A stretch of DNA of 64,000 nucleotides from Paeniglutamicibacter terrestris (GCF_012271785.1 NZ_JAAWVT010000002.1:124001-188000), one strand, 5' to 3'; counted from the stretch's first letter, positions 54,801 to 63,295 are shown. Numbers and translations: made by a program. The notes: a model not told the origin generated them from the sequence alone.

Positions 54801-55221
54801 TCAGGCACCAGGCTCCGTAGCCACCACCGTGTACAGCGTCTTGGCCGCATTTGCGGCCGGGGCGCTGGCCGCGGTTGTGGGCACAGTCCTGCACGCCTCT
54901 ATGGCCTACGTGGGGGACGTACCGATTCCTTGGGGAGCGGTACTTGCACTGATCCTCACCGGTGCGCTGACCTACTGGGTCGCGGTGGTGCGAGGCAAGC
55001 TGTGGGTTAGTGCGCTAGCCGGGCTGATTACGTACGTCATTGTGGCGTTGTTTACGCTCGATGGAAACAATCAGCTGATTGTTTCCACGCAGTTCTTCAG
55101 CGCCTTGCCAGGCCCGGCTCTTGCCGGTGGTCTGTGGGTCTATGGCATGATCATTCCGGTGATCGTGGCGATCCTGCTGGCTTCCAAGACCTTGCGGGCC
55201 GCATCCGCGGCACGGGACTGA
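54781..55221 (+). CDS. DUF6113-type membrane protein
   Basis: 146 residues with four membrane segments: VYSVLAAFAAGALAAVVGTVLHASM, IPWGAVLALILTGALTYWVAVV, VSALAGLITYVIVALFTL, and LAGGLWVYGMIIPVIVAILLAS. Function unknown. The GTG at 54781 overlaps the typA end by 20 bases and has no ribosome site; a GTG at 54829 is an alternative start. Probably translationally coupled to typA. Confidence 0.78.
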   Translation: MPGPRTNQAPGSVATTVYSVLAAFAAGALAAVVGTVLHASMAYVGDVPIPWGAVLALILTGALTYWVAVVRGKLWVSALAGLITYVIVALFTLDGNNQLIVSTQFFSALPGPALAGGLWVYGMIIPVIVAILLASKTLRAASAARD

Positions 55222-55283
55222 GGTTACAGATCCGATCCTGATGGACGATGCGGTGAAATGCCGCCACCCATAGCACTGCACAA

Positions 55284-55325
55284 ATAGGGCGCCAGCAGAA
55301 AAACTCTGCTGGCGCCCTATCTGTG
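55284..55325. terminator. Bidirectional terminator between the membrane protein and the regulator gene
   Basis: ATAGGGCGCCAGCAGA (from 55284) pairs perfectly with TCTGCTGGCGCCCTAT (to 55320), loop AAAAC. Confidence 0.88.
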
Positions 55326-55327
55326 TA

Positions 55328-55888
55328 TCAGGCTTTGGTGGCGCTCTCGGCGCTCTCGGCGCTCTCGGCGCTCTCGGTATGGTTCGAGGTCGGCGGCGTG
55401 GAACTCAAATCCAGGTGATGAGCGACAAAGAGTGAGGTGGCGACCCCATCGGGAGCCGCATCGCGCATCGCGTAATCTTCGATCACGGCATGTATGCGGG
55501 ACATCATTTCCTTCTGCGTTTCCTCGTTGAGCTTCAGCCCAACCCGGATGACCTTAATTTCCTGTGGCGAGAGTCCGTCAATTTCTTGCAGGAAGGTATC
55601 AACCAGCAGGGGCGCAGCATCGGGGAGTTTGGTGCCCCAGGACAGCTTCGTGCTGCGGTAGGGAACTTCTTTCGCGCCGCGATTGCCGCGTCGGGTTTCC
55701 TCGGCCTCCAAGAAGCCGTTGGAGAGTAGCGTGCGCACGTGGTGTAGCGACGTTGCCGGGTTGATGTCCAGCAGATCCGCGATCTCTTTGTTGGTACGTG
55801 ATTCATGCAAGCAAAGTCGCAGGATTCGCAGACGCAGCGGGGAGCTAAGTGCCCGAGCGCGGGACTGTACCTCTTCATCAGTGGCCAT
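55328..55888 (-). CDS. Winged helix-turn-helix (ArsR-like) transcriptional regulator
   Basis: 186 residues. DEEVQSRARALSSPLRLRILRLCLHESRTNKEIADLLDINPATSLHHVRTLLSNGFLEAEETRRG is an ArsR/HTH_20 domain at about residues 4-68, with the recognition helix at NPATSLHHVRTLL. The rest forms a helical partner-binding part. There are no Cys pairs, so metal sensing is unlikely. The C-terminus has a SAE repeat, from four copies of a nine-base unit (55340-55375). The targets are unknown. Confidence 0.85.
   Translation of the reverse strand: MATDEEVQSRARALSSPLRLRILRLCLHESRTNKEIADLLDINPATSLHHVRTLLSNGFLEAEETRRGNRGAKEVPYRSTKLSWGTKLPDAAPLLVDTFLQEIDGLSPQEIKVIRVGLKLNEETQKEMMSRIHAVIEDYAMRDAAPDGVATSLFVAHHLDLSSTPPTSNHTESAESAESAESATKA
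55340..55375. repeat. Four tandem copies of a 9-bp unit inside the regulator gene
   Basis: GGCGCTCTC repeats four times (36 bases), giving a Glu-Ser-Ala repeat in the tail of the regulator. Slippage would add or drop three residues. Confidence 0.9.
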
Positions 55889-55963
55889 GAAATCAGCATA
55901 CGGGAAATTAGCCCACTGATTGAAACTTTCAAATCGCTCGGCGTTTGGTGCCAGCGGGCCGGA

Positions 55964-56206
55964 TCAGCGGCGGCCGCGTCGCTGCGGTGCCGGAGGCACT
56001 TCCTTGGCGTGCGTGATGCTCTTACGCTCGATGGAAACCTGACCCGTTCGAGTCTGTACGGTGATCTGCGCCTCGTTGACGGTCAGGAGGACTCCTAAGG
56101 CGTCGGAGAATTGTTCGCCGGCGTTTCCCTGCTCTGCGACCGGCAGACGGTAGCGAATGACCACGCGCATTCCAGTCTCTATCGTTGCGAAAATATCGGT
56201 GCTCAT
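55964..56206 (-). CDS. Small SH3-like domain protein
   Basis: 80 residues. IFATIETGMRVVIRYRLPVAE-then-FSDALGVLLTVNEAQITVQTRTGQVSIERKSITHAKEVPPAPQ reads as a small beta barrel, as in the SH3-like part of the actinobacterial Rv0428c-type proteins (V-x-V-x-Y-R-L ... G-V-L-L ... VPPAP). No acetyltransferase domain is attached here. TAGAAT six bases before the ATG. It precedes the ferredoxin gene on the other strand. Confidence 0.7.
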   Translation of the reverse strand: MSTDIFATIETGMRVVIRYRLPVAEQGNAGEQFSDALGVLLTVNEAQITVQTRTGQVSIERKSITHAKEVPPAPQRRGRR

Positions 56207-56212
56207 TCCATG

Positions 56213-56218
56213 ATTCTA
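56213..56218 (-). promoter_or_regulatory. -10 box of a probable leaderless transcript (SH3-like gene)
   Basis: TAGAAT on the minus strand, six bases, then the ATG at 56206. Confidence 0.6.
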
Positions 56219-56406
56219 GGCCGATGTCACACACCCGACACGTGGAGTAAAAAACCGGCGTGAGTGATGACACATTACGCCATCGATCGGGTTCGGAAAG
56301 CGGCAAATAAAGCGCATTCGTACTAAGCTGACGAGAAGCATGCATAGCCGCGTGCAGCATGAACAAACTGATCATGTTCCGTAGTGAAGGAAGGCCCCGG
56401 GGTACT

Positions 56407-56730
56407 GTGACTTACATCATCGCCCAGCCATGTGTCGACGTCAAAGACAAGGCGTGCATTGAAGAATGCCCCGTGGATTGCATCTACGAAGGCGAACGAT
56501 CGCTGTACATCCATCCAGACGAATGCGTTGACTGTGGCGCCTGCGAACCGGTGTGCCCGGTGGAAGCCATTTACTACGAAGACGATGTACCGGAGCAGTG
56601 GGCCGAGTACTACAAGGCCAACGTTGAATTCTTCGACGAAGTGGGTTCTCCCGGTGGAGCGGCAAAGCTCGGCAACATGGGCATCGACCACGCGGTGATT
56701 TCCGTCCTTCCGCTGCAAAACCAGAGCTGA
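56407..56730 (+). CDS. fdxA: Seven-iron ferredoxin
   Basis: 107 residues from the GTG at 56407; a frame goes back to 56359 but the start VTYIIAQPCVDVKDKACIEECPVDCIYEGE is the family start. Two clusters: a [3Fe-4S] site (C-x7-C-x3-C) and a [4Fe-4S] site (C-V-D-C-G-A-C-E-P-V-C-P). It moves electrons at low potential, probably to a flavoprotein or P450-type partner. It is 11 bases before dapC, and the two genes are a typical actinobacterial pair. Confidence 0.92.
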   Translation: MTYIIAQPCVDVKDKACIEECPVDCIYEGERSLYIHPDECVDCGACEPVCPVEAIYYEDDVPEQWAEYYKANVEFFDEVGSPGGAAKLGNMGIDHAVISVLPLQNQS

Positions 56731-56741
56731 ACGCCGACACG

Positions 56742-57851
56742 ATGCTGACGCTTCCTGACTATCCATGGAATGCCCTCGCCCCTTATGCCGAACGTGCCGC
56801 GGCACACGAGGGCGGGACGGTTAACCTTTCCATCGGCACCCCCGTTGACCCGACGCCAGAGATCATCAAGCAGGCCCTGCGGGATGCAGCGGATGCTCCC
56901 GGTTACCCGACGACTCACGGCACCCCAGCGGTCCGCGAAGCCATCGTGGCCTGGTTCGAGCGCCGCCGGGACGTTACCGGCCTGAGTATCGATGACGTCA
57001 TGCCGACCGTGGGCTCCAAGGAACTTGTTGCCTGGTTGCCGCTCTTGCTGGGTCTCGGCGCCGGTGACTTAGTGGTCCGCCCACTGGTTGCCTACCCGAC
57101 CTACGACATTGGTGCGCAGTTGGCCGGCGCCGATTCGATCGCCGCAGACTCACTGGCGGATCTTTCGGCAGAGGATCGTGCCCGCGTTAAGCTCGTGTGG
57201 GTTAATTCCCCGGGTAATCCGACCGGCATTGTCCGTGGCGCCGCCGAGCTCAAGGCACTGGTTGATGACGCTCGTTCGCTCGGTGCCGTGGTGGCATCGG
57301 ATGAATGTTACGCCGAGCTCGGCTGGGGCGAACACGAGGCGAGTGTGCCAAGCATCCTGCACGACTCGGTTTCCGGAGGGGATCACAGCGACCTGTTCGC
57401 GGTGTACTCCCTGTCCAAGCAATCCAATCTCGCTGGATACCGTGCGGCCTTCATCGCCGGTGCACCGAACCTGATGCCGGCGTTGGTCAATAACCGCAAG
57501 CACGCCGGAATGATTGTCCCGGCACCGGTGCAGGCGGCAATGACTGCAGCGTTGAGCGACGATGGGCACGTCAGGGCCCAAAAAGAGCTATACCGAGCCC
57601 GCCGCGATGCGCTGGTTCCGGCCCTGAAAAACTTCGGGCTGCGCATCGAGGATTCGGTCGGAGGCCTCTACCTCTGGTGCACCGCCGACGAGGATTGCTG
57701 GGTGACCATGGGCCGACTGGCCGAATTGGGCATCATTGCGGGCCCCGGAGCTTTCTACGGCGAGGCTGGAGCCAACTTCGTGCGCATCGCGCTCACGGCA
57801 ACTGACGAACGCATTGCCAGCGCCGTCCAGCGACTGAATGCTACTCGCTAA
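56742..57851 (+). CDS. dapC: Succinyldiaminopimelate transaminase
   Basis: 369 residues. Class I PLP fold with the N-P-T loop WVNSPGNPTGIVRGAAELKAL, the aldimine Lys in VYSLSKQSNLAGYRAAFIAG, and the late GGLYLWCTADEDCW and GPGAFYGEAGANFVRIALTAT that match actinobacterial DapC. It uses glutamate to convert succinyl-keto-aminopimelate in lysine and meso-DAP synthesis. With dapD and dapE 4-5 kb away, the middle steps of the succinylase branch are in the window. Confidence 0.93.
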   Translation: MLTLPDYPWNALAPYAERAAAHEGGTVNLSIGTPVDPTPEIIKQALRDAADAPGYPTTHGTPAVREAIVAWFERRRDVTGLSIDDVMPTVGSKELVAWLPLLLGLGAGDLVVRPLVAYPTYDIGAQLAGADSIAADSLADLSAEDRARVKLVWVNSPGNPTGIVRGAAELKALVDDARSLGAVVASDECYAELGWGEHEASVPSILHDSVSGGDHSDLFAVYSLSKQSNLAGYRAAFIAGAPNLMPALVNNRKHAGMIVPAPVQAAMTAALSDDGHVRAQKELYRARRDALVPALKNFGLRIEDSVGGLYLWCTADEDCWVTMGRLAELGIIAGPGAFYGEAGANFVRIALTATDERIASAVQRLNATR

Positions 57852-57853
57852 AA

Positions 57854-57878
57854 ACTTATAAGTGACCAACCGATTGGT
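57854..57878. promoter_or_regulatory. Two adjacent palindromes upstream of gltA
   Basis: ACTTATAAGT (57854-57863) is a perfect 10-bp palindrome; ACCAA-CCGA-TTGGT (57865-57878) is a second. They lie about 80-100 bases before the gltA start, a natural place for an operator. Confidence 0.45.
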
Positions 57879-57955
57879 GCCCAGACCCTACTAACCGGTA
57901 GCGTGACACTGATTACTGACCATCGGATTCATCTGTATTCCGGTTAGGAGAGACA

Positions 57956-59239
57956 ATGACGGAAAATAATTCTGCTCAGCTCAGCTTCGGCGGCAACAAC
58001 ATCGAACTCCCTGTTGTACCCGCCGTGGAAGGCAACAACGGCTTTAATATTGCACCCCTGTTGAAGGCGACAGGCGGCGTAACGTACGACCCCGGCTTCA
58101 TGAACACCGCGGCAACGAAGTCTGCGATCACTTACATCGACGGCGACGCGGGGATCTTGCGCTACCGCGGTTACCCGATCGAGCAGCTGGCCCAGAAGTC
58201 CAGCTTCCTCGAGACCAGCTACCTGCTGATCTACGGAAACCTTCCCTCGGCCACCGAGCTTGAGGAATTTGACCAGAAGATCCGCCGCCACACCCTGTTG
58301 CACGAAGAGCTCAAGGGCTTCTTCGGCGGCTTCCCGCGTGATGCGCACCCGATGCCGGTGCTGTCTTCGGCAGTGACTGCGCTCTCGACCTGGTACCAAG
58401 ATTCACTGGATCCCTTTGATGAAGAGCAGGTCGAACTCTCGACCATCCGCTTGCTGGCCAAGATGCCGGTCATCGCCGCCTACGCCCACAAGAAGTCCGT
58501 TGGCCAGGCCCTGCTCTACCCGGATAACTCCATGAACCTCGTGGAGAACTTCATGCGTCTGAGCTTCGGCAATGCTGCAGAGCAGTACGAAATGGACCCG
58601 GTCATCGTCAAGGCCCTGGACCAGCTGCTGGTCCTGCACGCCGATCACGAACAGAACTGCTCGACCTCCACCGTGCGTCTGGTCGGATCGTCGAACGCCA
58701 ATATGTTCGCGTCGGTCTCCGCAGGCATCAACGCCCTCTCCGGCCCCGCTCACGGCGGCGCCAACGAGGCAGTGCTCAAGATGCTGCGCCAGATCCAGTC
58801 CGATGGACTGAAGCCGGCAGACTTCATGGAGAAGGTCAAGAACAAGGAAGACGGCGTCCGCCTCATGGGCTTCGGACACCGTGTCTACAAGAACTACGAC
58901 CCGCGCGCCAAGATCATCAAGGCGACGGCTCACGACATTCTGGCCAAGCTCGGCGGCAACGACGAGCTGCTCGACATCGCGATGTCCCTCGAAGAGCGTG
59001 CCTTGAGCGATGATTACTTCATCTCGCGCAAGCTCTACCCGAACGTGGACTTCTACACCGGCCTGATCTACAAGGCGATGGGCTTCCCGGAAAAGATGTT
59101 CACCGTGCTCTTCGCCATTGGCCGTCTGCCGGGCTGGATTGCCCAGTACCGCGAAATGCTGCAGGACCCCGAAATGAAGATTGGCCGCCCGCGCCAGCTT
59201 TACGTTGGGGAAACCGAGCGCAGCTTCCCGACCCGCTAA
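57956..59239 (+). CDS. gltA: Citrate synthase
   Basis: 427 residues, the type II (hexameric) length. Motifs: YIDGDAGILRYRGYPIEQLAQKSSF, VLHADHEQNCSTSTVRLVGSS, ALSGPAHGGANEAVLKML and MGFGHRVYKNYDPRAKIIK, containing the catalytic His residues and Asp. Condenses oxaloacetate and acetyl-CoA in the TCA cycle. ATG with TAGGAGAG seven bases upstream, a strong site. Two palindromes lie upstream. Confidence 0.98.
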   Translation: MTENNSAQLSFGGNNIELPVVPAVEGNNGFNIAPLLKATGGVTYDPGFMNTAATKSAITYIDGDAGILRYRGYPIEQLAQKSSFLETSYLLIYGNLPSATELEEFDQKIRRHTLLHEELKGFFGGFPRDAHPMPVLSSAVTALSTWYQDSLDPFDEEQVELSTIRLLAKMPVIAAYAHKKSVGQALLYPDNSMNLVENFMRLSFGNAAEQYEMDPVIVKALDQLLVLHADHEQNCSTSTVRLVGSSNANMFASVSAGINALSGPAHGGANEAVLKMLRQIQSDGLKPADFMEKVKNKEDGVRLMGFGHRVYKNYDPRAKIIKATAHDILAKLGGNDELLDIAMSLEERALSDDYFISRKLYPNVDFYTGLIYKAMGFPEKMFTVLFAIGRLPGWIAQYREMLQDPEMKIGRPRQLYVGETERSFPTR

Positions 59240-59323
59240 ACCGTAACCTCCCGCGGTGCGGGTGGGTGCCGCACGAGCAGGCAGAAATGCCGACTCGCTG
59301 GTGTGGCGCCGCGGATCGACTCC

Positions 59324-59378
59324 AAGGGGTTGGTCATTTCATGGACCTTGTGTCCATGAAACGACCAACCCCTTTGTT
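59324..59378 (+). terminator. Terminator of gltA
   Basis: AAGGGGTTGGTC-like arm (from 59324) pairs with GACCAACCCCTT (to 59374), extended by ATGGAC/GTCCAT, then TTGTT. Confidence 0.82.
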
Positions 59379-59517
59379 GTTCCCGCGCGCGTCGTGACGC
59401 GCAGGAGAGCACGGCGCCGGGCGCCGCAGTGGTTGCCGTCAAGATGCTGGAACGTTCGGAGCGTTTCGGGCTTATCCTTAAGCTAGCAAGCGGAAACGAA
59501 GAAACGAGTGTGCCCAC

Positions 59518-60117
59518 ATGGTGCAGGATTCTGGTTCTGGTTGGGTGGTGTCTGCCGACACCCACAAGGAAATGTTGCTGGCGCTCTATTTCAGAGATTT
59601 GGCGGCCATCGAGCCGGTGGGCCAGGCTGGCCTCTCGGCGCTGAGCCCCAAGGTTAAACCGGCAGCAGCTCAGGAACTTGGTCAGGAATCTGCCGGAGAA
59701 CTGCGCCAAGAGTGGCAAAGCTGGTGGGAACGGATCATCTCCAACACTCATCCGAGCATCGACATTCAGGCGGAACCCGACTTCGCCGAGTTCTCCGATT
59801 CGCCCAGCCTGCAGCATCTGATGCTGGCGCACTACGGCAATGCTTACACCTGGACGCAACGCCGGTTGGGGGAGTACCAGGAGTTTTGCCGCAACACCAC
59901 GACGGTGCGGCTGGAGCTGGTGCAGCAGCTCTTTGACGAGCGTGAGCTGGAGGGGGAAGAGGTGGGAGCGCTTCACCTGAAATTGGTGGAGCTACCGCTG
60001 GCCGAGCAACGGGCGTGGTTTATTGAACCCGACACGGTCATCGTCAGCCAAGATTTGATGCGTGATGTGGCGTTGTTCCGCAGCTATCTGGAGCCCATCA
60101 TCGCCATGCTGACCTAA
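59518..60117 (+). CDS. Protein of unknown function
   Basis: 199 residues from the ATG at 59518; no clear ribosome site. Mostly helical and polar, rich in Glu and Gln. Segments such as DTHKEMLLALYFRDLAAIEPVG, EWQSWWERIISNTHPSIDI and LHLKLVELPLAEQRAWFIEPDTVIVSQDLMRDV have no family I can name. It follows gltA after a terminator, so it is transcribed on its own, and converges with the next gene. Confidence 0.65.
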   Translation: MVQDSGSGWVVSADTHKEMLLALYFRDLAAIEPVGQAGLSALSPKVKPAAAQELGQESAGELRQEWQSWWERIISNTHPSIDIQAEPDFAEFSDSPSLQHLMLAHYGNAYTWTQRRLGEYQEFCRNTTTVRLELVQQLFDERELEGEEVGALHLKLVELPLAEQRAWFIEPDTVIVSQDLMRDVALFRSYLEPIIAMLT

Positions 60118-60145
60118 CGATTAAGCGCAGGCGAGGCGGCTAAGG

Positions 60146-61057
60146 CTAGGAACCGGCCAGGGTGATCACGACGTACCCATCGGTGGTGGCCGCCGGTACC
60201 CAATGGCCCTCGGCACGGTTCCAGACCAGTCCCGCGTAGGAAACCGAGACGGTGCGCTGTGCTTCGGCGTTGGCCACTGCCCATTGGGCGATGGCCCAAC
60301 CCTGTTTGCCCTTCACCGGGACGCCTACTCGATCCTCGGACAGTGCCTGAGCACTGATTCCCGTTTGCGCCTTCAAATCCTTTATGACGGTGGCACTCGA
60401 GCCAACACCCTCGGTGGGACGCAGGGTGCAATTAAGCGTGGAAGGGGAATTGCCTGTTAGCGCGGAGGCGAAGGCCTTGGCCAGCCCCTCATGCTTGGCA
60501 TAGGCCAGGGGGTAGGCCGAACGTTGAACCTTCTGTGCGGCGGCCGTGATCTCCATCGACGTATAGTCAAACGTCTCTAACTCCTGGAAGAACCGGTTCG
60601 CGGCGTAGCGCGGATTCATGATCTGTTCCTCGGTGCCCCAGCCCATGCTGGAGCGCTGCTGAAACAGTCCGCGTGAATCTGGCCCCGCATTATCTCCGTA
60701 GTCGATGTTGGTCAACTTGGATTCTTGCATCGCGGTGGCGATGCCGATGCTGGCGGCGCGGGCAGGCATACCGCGTTTGGTGGCAGTTGCGGTGATCAGC
60801 GCCGCATTGGACGCCTGCTCGGGGGAGAGCGTGTGCTGGGTGGATCCGACCACCGCAGTGCACTGTTCGCGCACCACGGTGGTGTCAAAGCCGATGAAAT
60901 TGACGGCAGCATAGAGCCCGCCACCAATCAACCCCATGGCCAGAACGACGGAAACCAGTGTGCGGCCCCAACGCCGCTTACCGCGGTGCCGGTGACGCTG
61001 CTCCGCGGGTGGTTGCGAGCCTATGGTTAGGACTCGCTGGTGTGCATCAGTTGGCAT
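60146..61057 (-). CDS. Membrane-anchored transglycosylase-like protein
   Basis: 303 residues from the ATG at 61057; the frame is open to 61153. One membrane segment (LVSVVLAMGLIGGGLYAAVNFIG, about 33-55) is followed by a domain resembling lytic transglycosylase: SIGIATAMQESKLTNIDYGDNAGPDSRGLFQQRSSMGWGT, with a candidate catalytic Glu in AMQES and the DSRGLFQQ element. The rest includes a possible cell-wall domain (GVPVKGKQGWAIAQWAVANAEAQ). It probably acts on peptidoglycan. Overlaps dapD by 11 bases on the same strand, so the two are likely co-transcribed with dapD first. Confidence 0.78.
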   Translation of the reverse strand: MPTDAHQRVLTIGSQPPAEQRHRHRGKRRWGRTLVSVVLAMGLIGGGLYAAVNFIGFDTTVVREQCTAVVGSTQHTLSPEQASNAALITATATKRGMPARAASIGIATAMQESKLTNIDYGDNAGPDSRGLFQQRSSMGWGTEEQIMNPRYAANRFFQELETFDYTSMEITAAAQKVQRSAYPLAYAKHEGLAKAFASALTGNSPSTLNCTLRPTEGVGSSATVIKDLKAQTGISAQALSEDRVGVPVKGKQGWAIAQWAVANAEAQRTVSVSYAGLVWNRAEGHWVPAATTDGYVVITLAGS

Positions 61058-62009
61058 GCAGGACGCTGTTGAGCTCAACCTGCTGGCCGGCACGCGGCAA
61101 GGCTTCGACGGCGCCGGTGATCGAGTTGCGACGGAAGAGCAGGTTGGAGACACCGGAGAGCTCCACGGCCTTCACCACCTGGTCGCCCAGCTGAACGCGG
61201 GTGCCGGCCGTGACGTACAGTCCGGCCTCCACGACCGAATCGTCGCCAATGGAAATGCCGACGCCGGAGTTGGCGCCGAGCAGTACTCGCTCGCCGATGA
61301 CAATCTTTTCCTTGCCGCCACCGGAGAGGGTGCCCATGATGGAGGCGCCGCCGCCGACATCCGAACCATCGCCCACTACCACCGAGGCCGAAATTCGGCC
61401 CTCGACCATGGAGGCGCCCAGGGTGCCGGCATTAAAGTTCACAAAACCCTCGTGCATCACGGTGGTTCCCGAGGCCAGGTGTGCCCCGAGTCGTACACGT
61501 CCACCATCGGCAACTCGGACGCCGGAGGGAACAACGTAGTCGAGCATGCGCGGGAATTTGTCGACCCCGAACACCGTCAGAGGGCCGCGGTGACGCAACC
61601 GGAGGCGGGTGCGTTCGAAGTCGGCCACGGCGCAGGGACCAAAGTTGGTCCAGACCACGTTCTGCAGCAGGCCGAAGGCCCCGTCAAGGTTCACGTTGTT
61701 CGGCTCTACCAAGCGGTGTGAGAGCAGGTGCAGACGCAGCCACACGTCCGCGGTGTCTGCGGGGGCTACATCGATGTTGATTTCTAGGGAGATGACGCCC
61801 TGGGTGGTGCCGCGGTCAGCATCGTCGCTGGCCGCAGCGGCAAGATCGCCTTCGATCTGTGCCGTGTCTTCAAGAATGCCGAGAGCTGGTTGCGGGAACC
61901 AAACGTCGAGGATCAATCCATCGGAGGCGTACGTGGCCAAGCCGTGGGCCGAAGCAATTCTGAGGTCCTGGGTGGGCGCGTGCGCAAGTTTGTTGTCTAC
62001 CGGTGTCAT
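61047..62009 (-). CDS. dapD: Tetrahydrodipicolinate N-succinyltransferase (actinobacterial type)
   Basis: 320 residues. A left-handed beta helix of hexapeptide repeats (GTTVMHEGFVNFNAGTLG, ISASVVVGDGSDVGGGASIMGTLSGGG and VLLGANSGVGISIGDDSVVEAGLYV) is preceded by the N-terminal domain of the long actinobacterial DapD. It adds succinyl from succinyl-CoA to tetrahydrodipicolinate in lysine/DAP synthesis. TAAGAT six bases before the ATG. It is divergent from dapE with overlapping promoter regions. Confidence 0.94.
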   Translation of the reverse strand: MTPVDNKLAHAPTQDLRIASAHGLATYASDGLILDVWFPQPALGILEDTAQIEGDLAAAASDDADRGTTQGVISLEINIDVAPADTADVWLRLHLLSHRLVEPNNVNLDGAFGLLQNVVWTNFGPCAVADFERTRLRLRHRGPLTVFGVDKFPRMLDYVVPSGVRVADGGRVRLGAHLASGTTVMHEGFVNFNAGTLGASMVEGRISASVVVGDGSDVGGGASIMGTLSGGGKEKIVIGERVLLGANSGVGISIGDDSVVEAGLYVTAGTRVQLGDQVVKAVELSGVSNLLFRRNSITGAVEALPRAGQQVELNSVLHAN

Positions 62010-62015
62010 GAATCA

Positions 62016-62021
62016 ATCTTA
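62016..62021 (-). promoter_or_regulatory. -10 box of a probable leaderless transcript (dapD)
   Basis: TAAGAT on the minus strand, six bases, then the ATG at 62009. Confidence 0.6.
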
Positions 62022-62037
62022 GCGTGGGCCAAGGTAC

Positions 62038-62043
62038 TAATCT
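62038..62043 (+). promoter_or_regulatory. -10 box of a probable leaderless transcript (dapE)
   Basis: TAATCT, six bases, then the GTG at 62050. Only 16 bases separate it from the dapD box, so the two promoters overlap. Confidence 0.6.
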
Positions 62044-62049
62044 GGGATT

Positions 62050-63180
62050 GTGCACAGCAAACCCAGCCCCGCCACCACACCCACCGCCACTTCGGCCACG
62101 AATTTGGACCTGAACGGCGATGTTGCCGATCTGACCGCAACATTGATGGACATCGAGTCGGTCTCCGGAAACGAACGAGCCCTGGCAGATGCCATCGAGT
62201 CGGCCCTGCGAAAGATCCCGTCGTTGCAGGTGCACCGTGACGGTGATTCGCTGGTGGCCCGCACCACGTTAGGTCGAGCCGAGCGTGTCATTTTGGCCGG
62301 GCACTTGGACACCGTGCCCCTTCCCACCACGCCAGGTTCGCGTGGAACCGTCCCCTCCGCGTGGGACGGGGAAACACTTTATGGGCGTGGAGCCACGGAT
62401 ATGAAGGGCGGCGTGGCTGTTCAGCTAGCGCTGGCGGCCACGCTGAGCGAGCCGAACCGTGACATCACGTTCATTTTCTACGATCACGAAGAAGTAGAAG
62501 GATCGAAGTCTGGTCTGGGCCGGCTGGCACGCAATAACCCCGAATTGCTCGTTGGAGACTTCGCGATCCTGCTGGAACCCACCAACGGGACGGTGGAGGG
62601 CGGCTGCAACGGCACCAGCCGCTACAAGGTCCGCACCAAGGGAGTCGCCGCGCACTCGGCCCGTGCGTGGATGGGCGAAAATGCCATTCATGCCGCGGCG
62701 CCCATTCTGCAGATCCTCGCAGATTACCAGCCCCGCACGGTGAATGTGGACGGACTTGACTACCGCGAATCGATGAATGCCGTCCGCATTAACGGCGGCA
62801 TTGCTGGCAACGTGATTCCCGATGCCTGTGAGGTTGAGGTCAACTACCGCTTCGCGCCTGATAAGGACGTTGCAGCCGCCGAGGCCCATGTTTTTGAGCT
62901 GTTTGCCGGCTTCGACATCATTCGCACCGATGGTGCCGGCGGTGCACGTCCCGGGCTGCAGCACCCCGTCGCTGCTGCCTTTGTGGCAGCGGTTGGGCAG
63001 GCACCAAAGCCCAAATATGGTTGGACCGACGTAGCCCGCTTCTCCGATTTGGGCATTCCCGCGGTCAACTTCGGCCCGGGCGATGCTTTGCTGGCCCATT
63101 CGGATAATGAACACGTCACCCGCGGTGCTATCCACGAATGCCTTGCGGCACTGCGTCGCTGGCTCAGCGCCGAGCTCTAG
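62050..63180 (+). CDS. dapE: Succinyl-diaminopimelate desuccinylase
   Basis: 376 residues. M20 peptidase-family fold: VILAGHLDTVPLP (zinc His-Asp), LYGRGATDMKGGVAVQLALA, YDHEEVEGSKSG (Glu-Glu catalytic/zinc), and a late DNEHVTRGAIHECLAAL. It removes succinate from LL-succinyl-DAP to give LL-DAP. GTG start with no ribosome site, TAATCT six bases upstream. It faces dapD. Confidence 0.94.
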   Translation: MHSKPSPATTPTATSATNLDLNGDVADLTATLMDIESVSGNERALADAIESALRKIPSLQVHRDGDSLVARTTLGRAERVILAGHLDTVPLPTTPGSRGTVPSAWDGETLYGRGATDMKGGVAVQLALAATLSEPNRDITFIFYDHEEVEGSKSGLGRLARNNPELLVGDFAILLEPTNGTVEGGCNGTSRYKVRTKGVAAHSARAWMGENAIHAAAPILQILADYQPRTVNVDGLDYRESMNAVRINGGIAGNVIPDACEVEVNYRFAPDKDVAAAEAHVFELFAGFDIIRTDGAGGARPGLQHPVAAAFVAAVGQAPKPKYGWTDVARFSDLGIPAVNFGPGDALLAHSDNEHVTRGAIHECLAALRRWLSAEL

Positions 63181-63255
63181 AGACCATATGCGCGACGGGC
63201 CGTTCCCCTAGCCCAGTGTCATCGGAATCGGTGACTAAATCGCACACTGCATAAA

Positions 63256-63295
63256 AATGCCGCCATCCCCGGGAAGGGGATGGCGGCATTCTTGT
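63256..63295. terminator. Bidirectional terminator between dapE and the permease gene
   Basis: AATGCCGCCATCCCC (63256-63270) pairs with GGGGATGGCGGCATT (63276-63290), followed by CTTGT. Confidence 0.85.
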
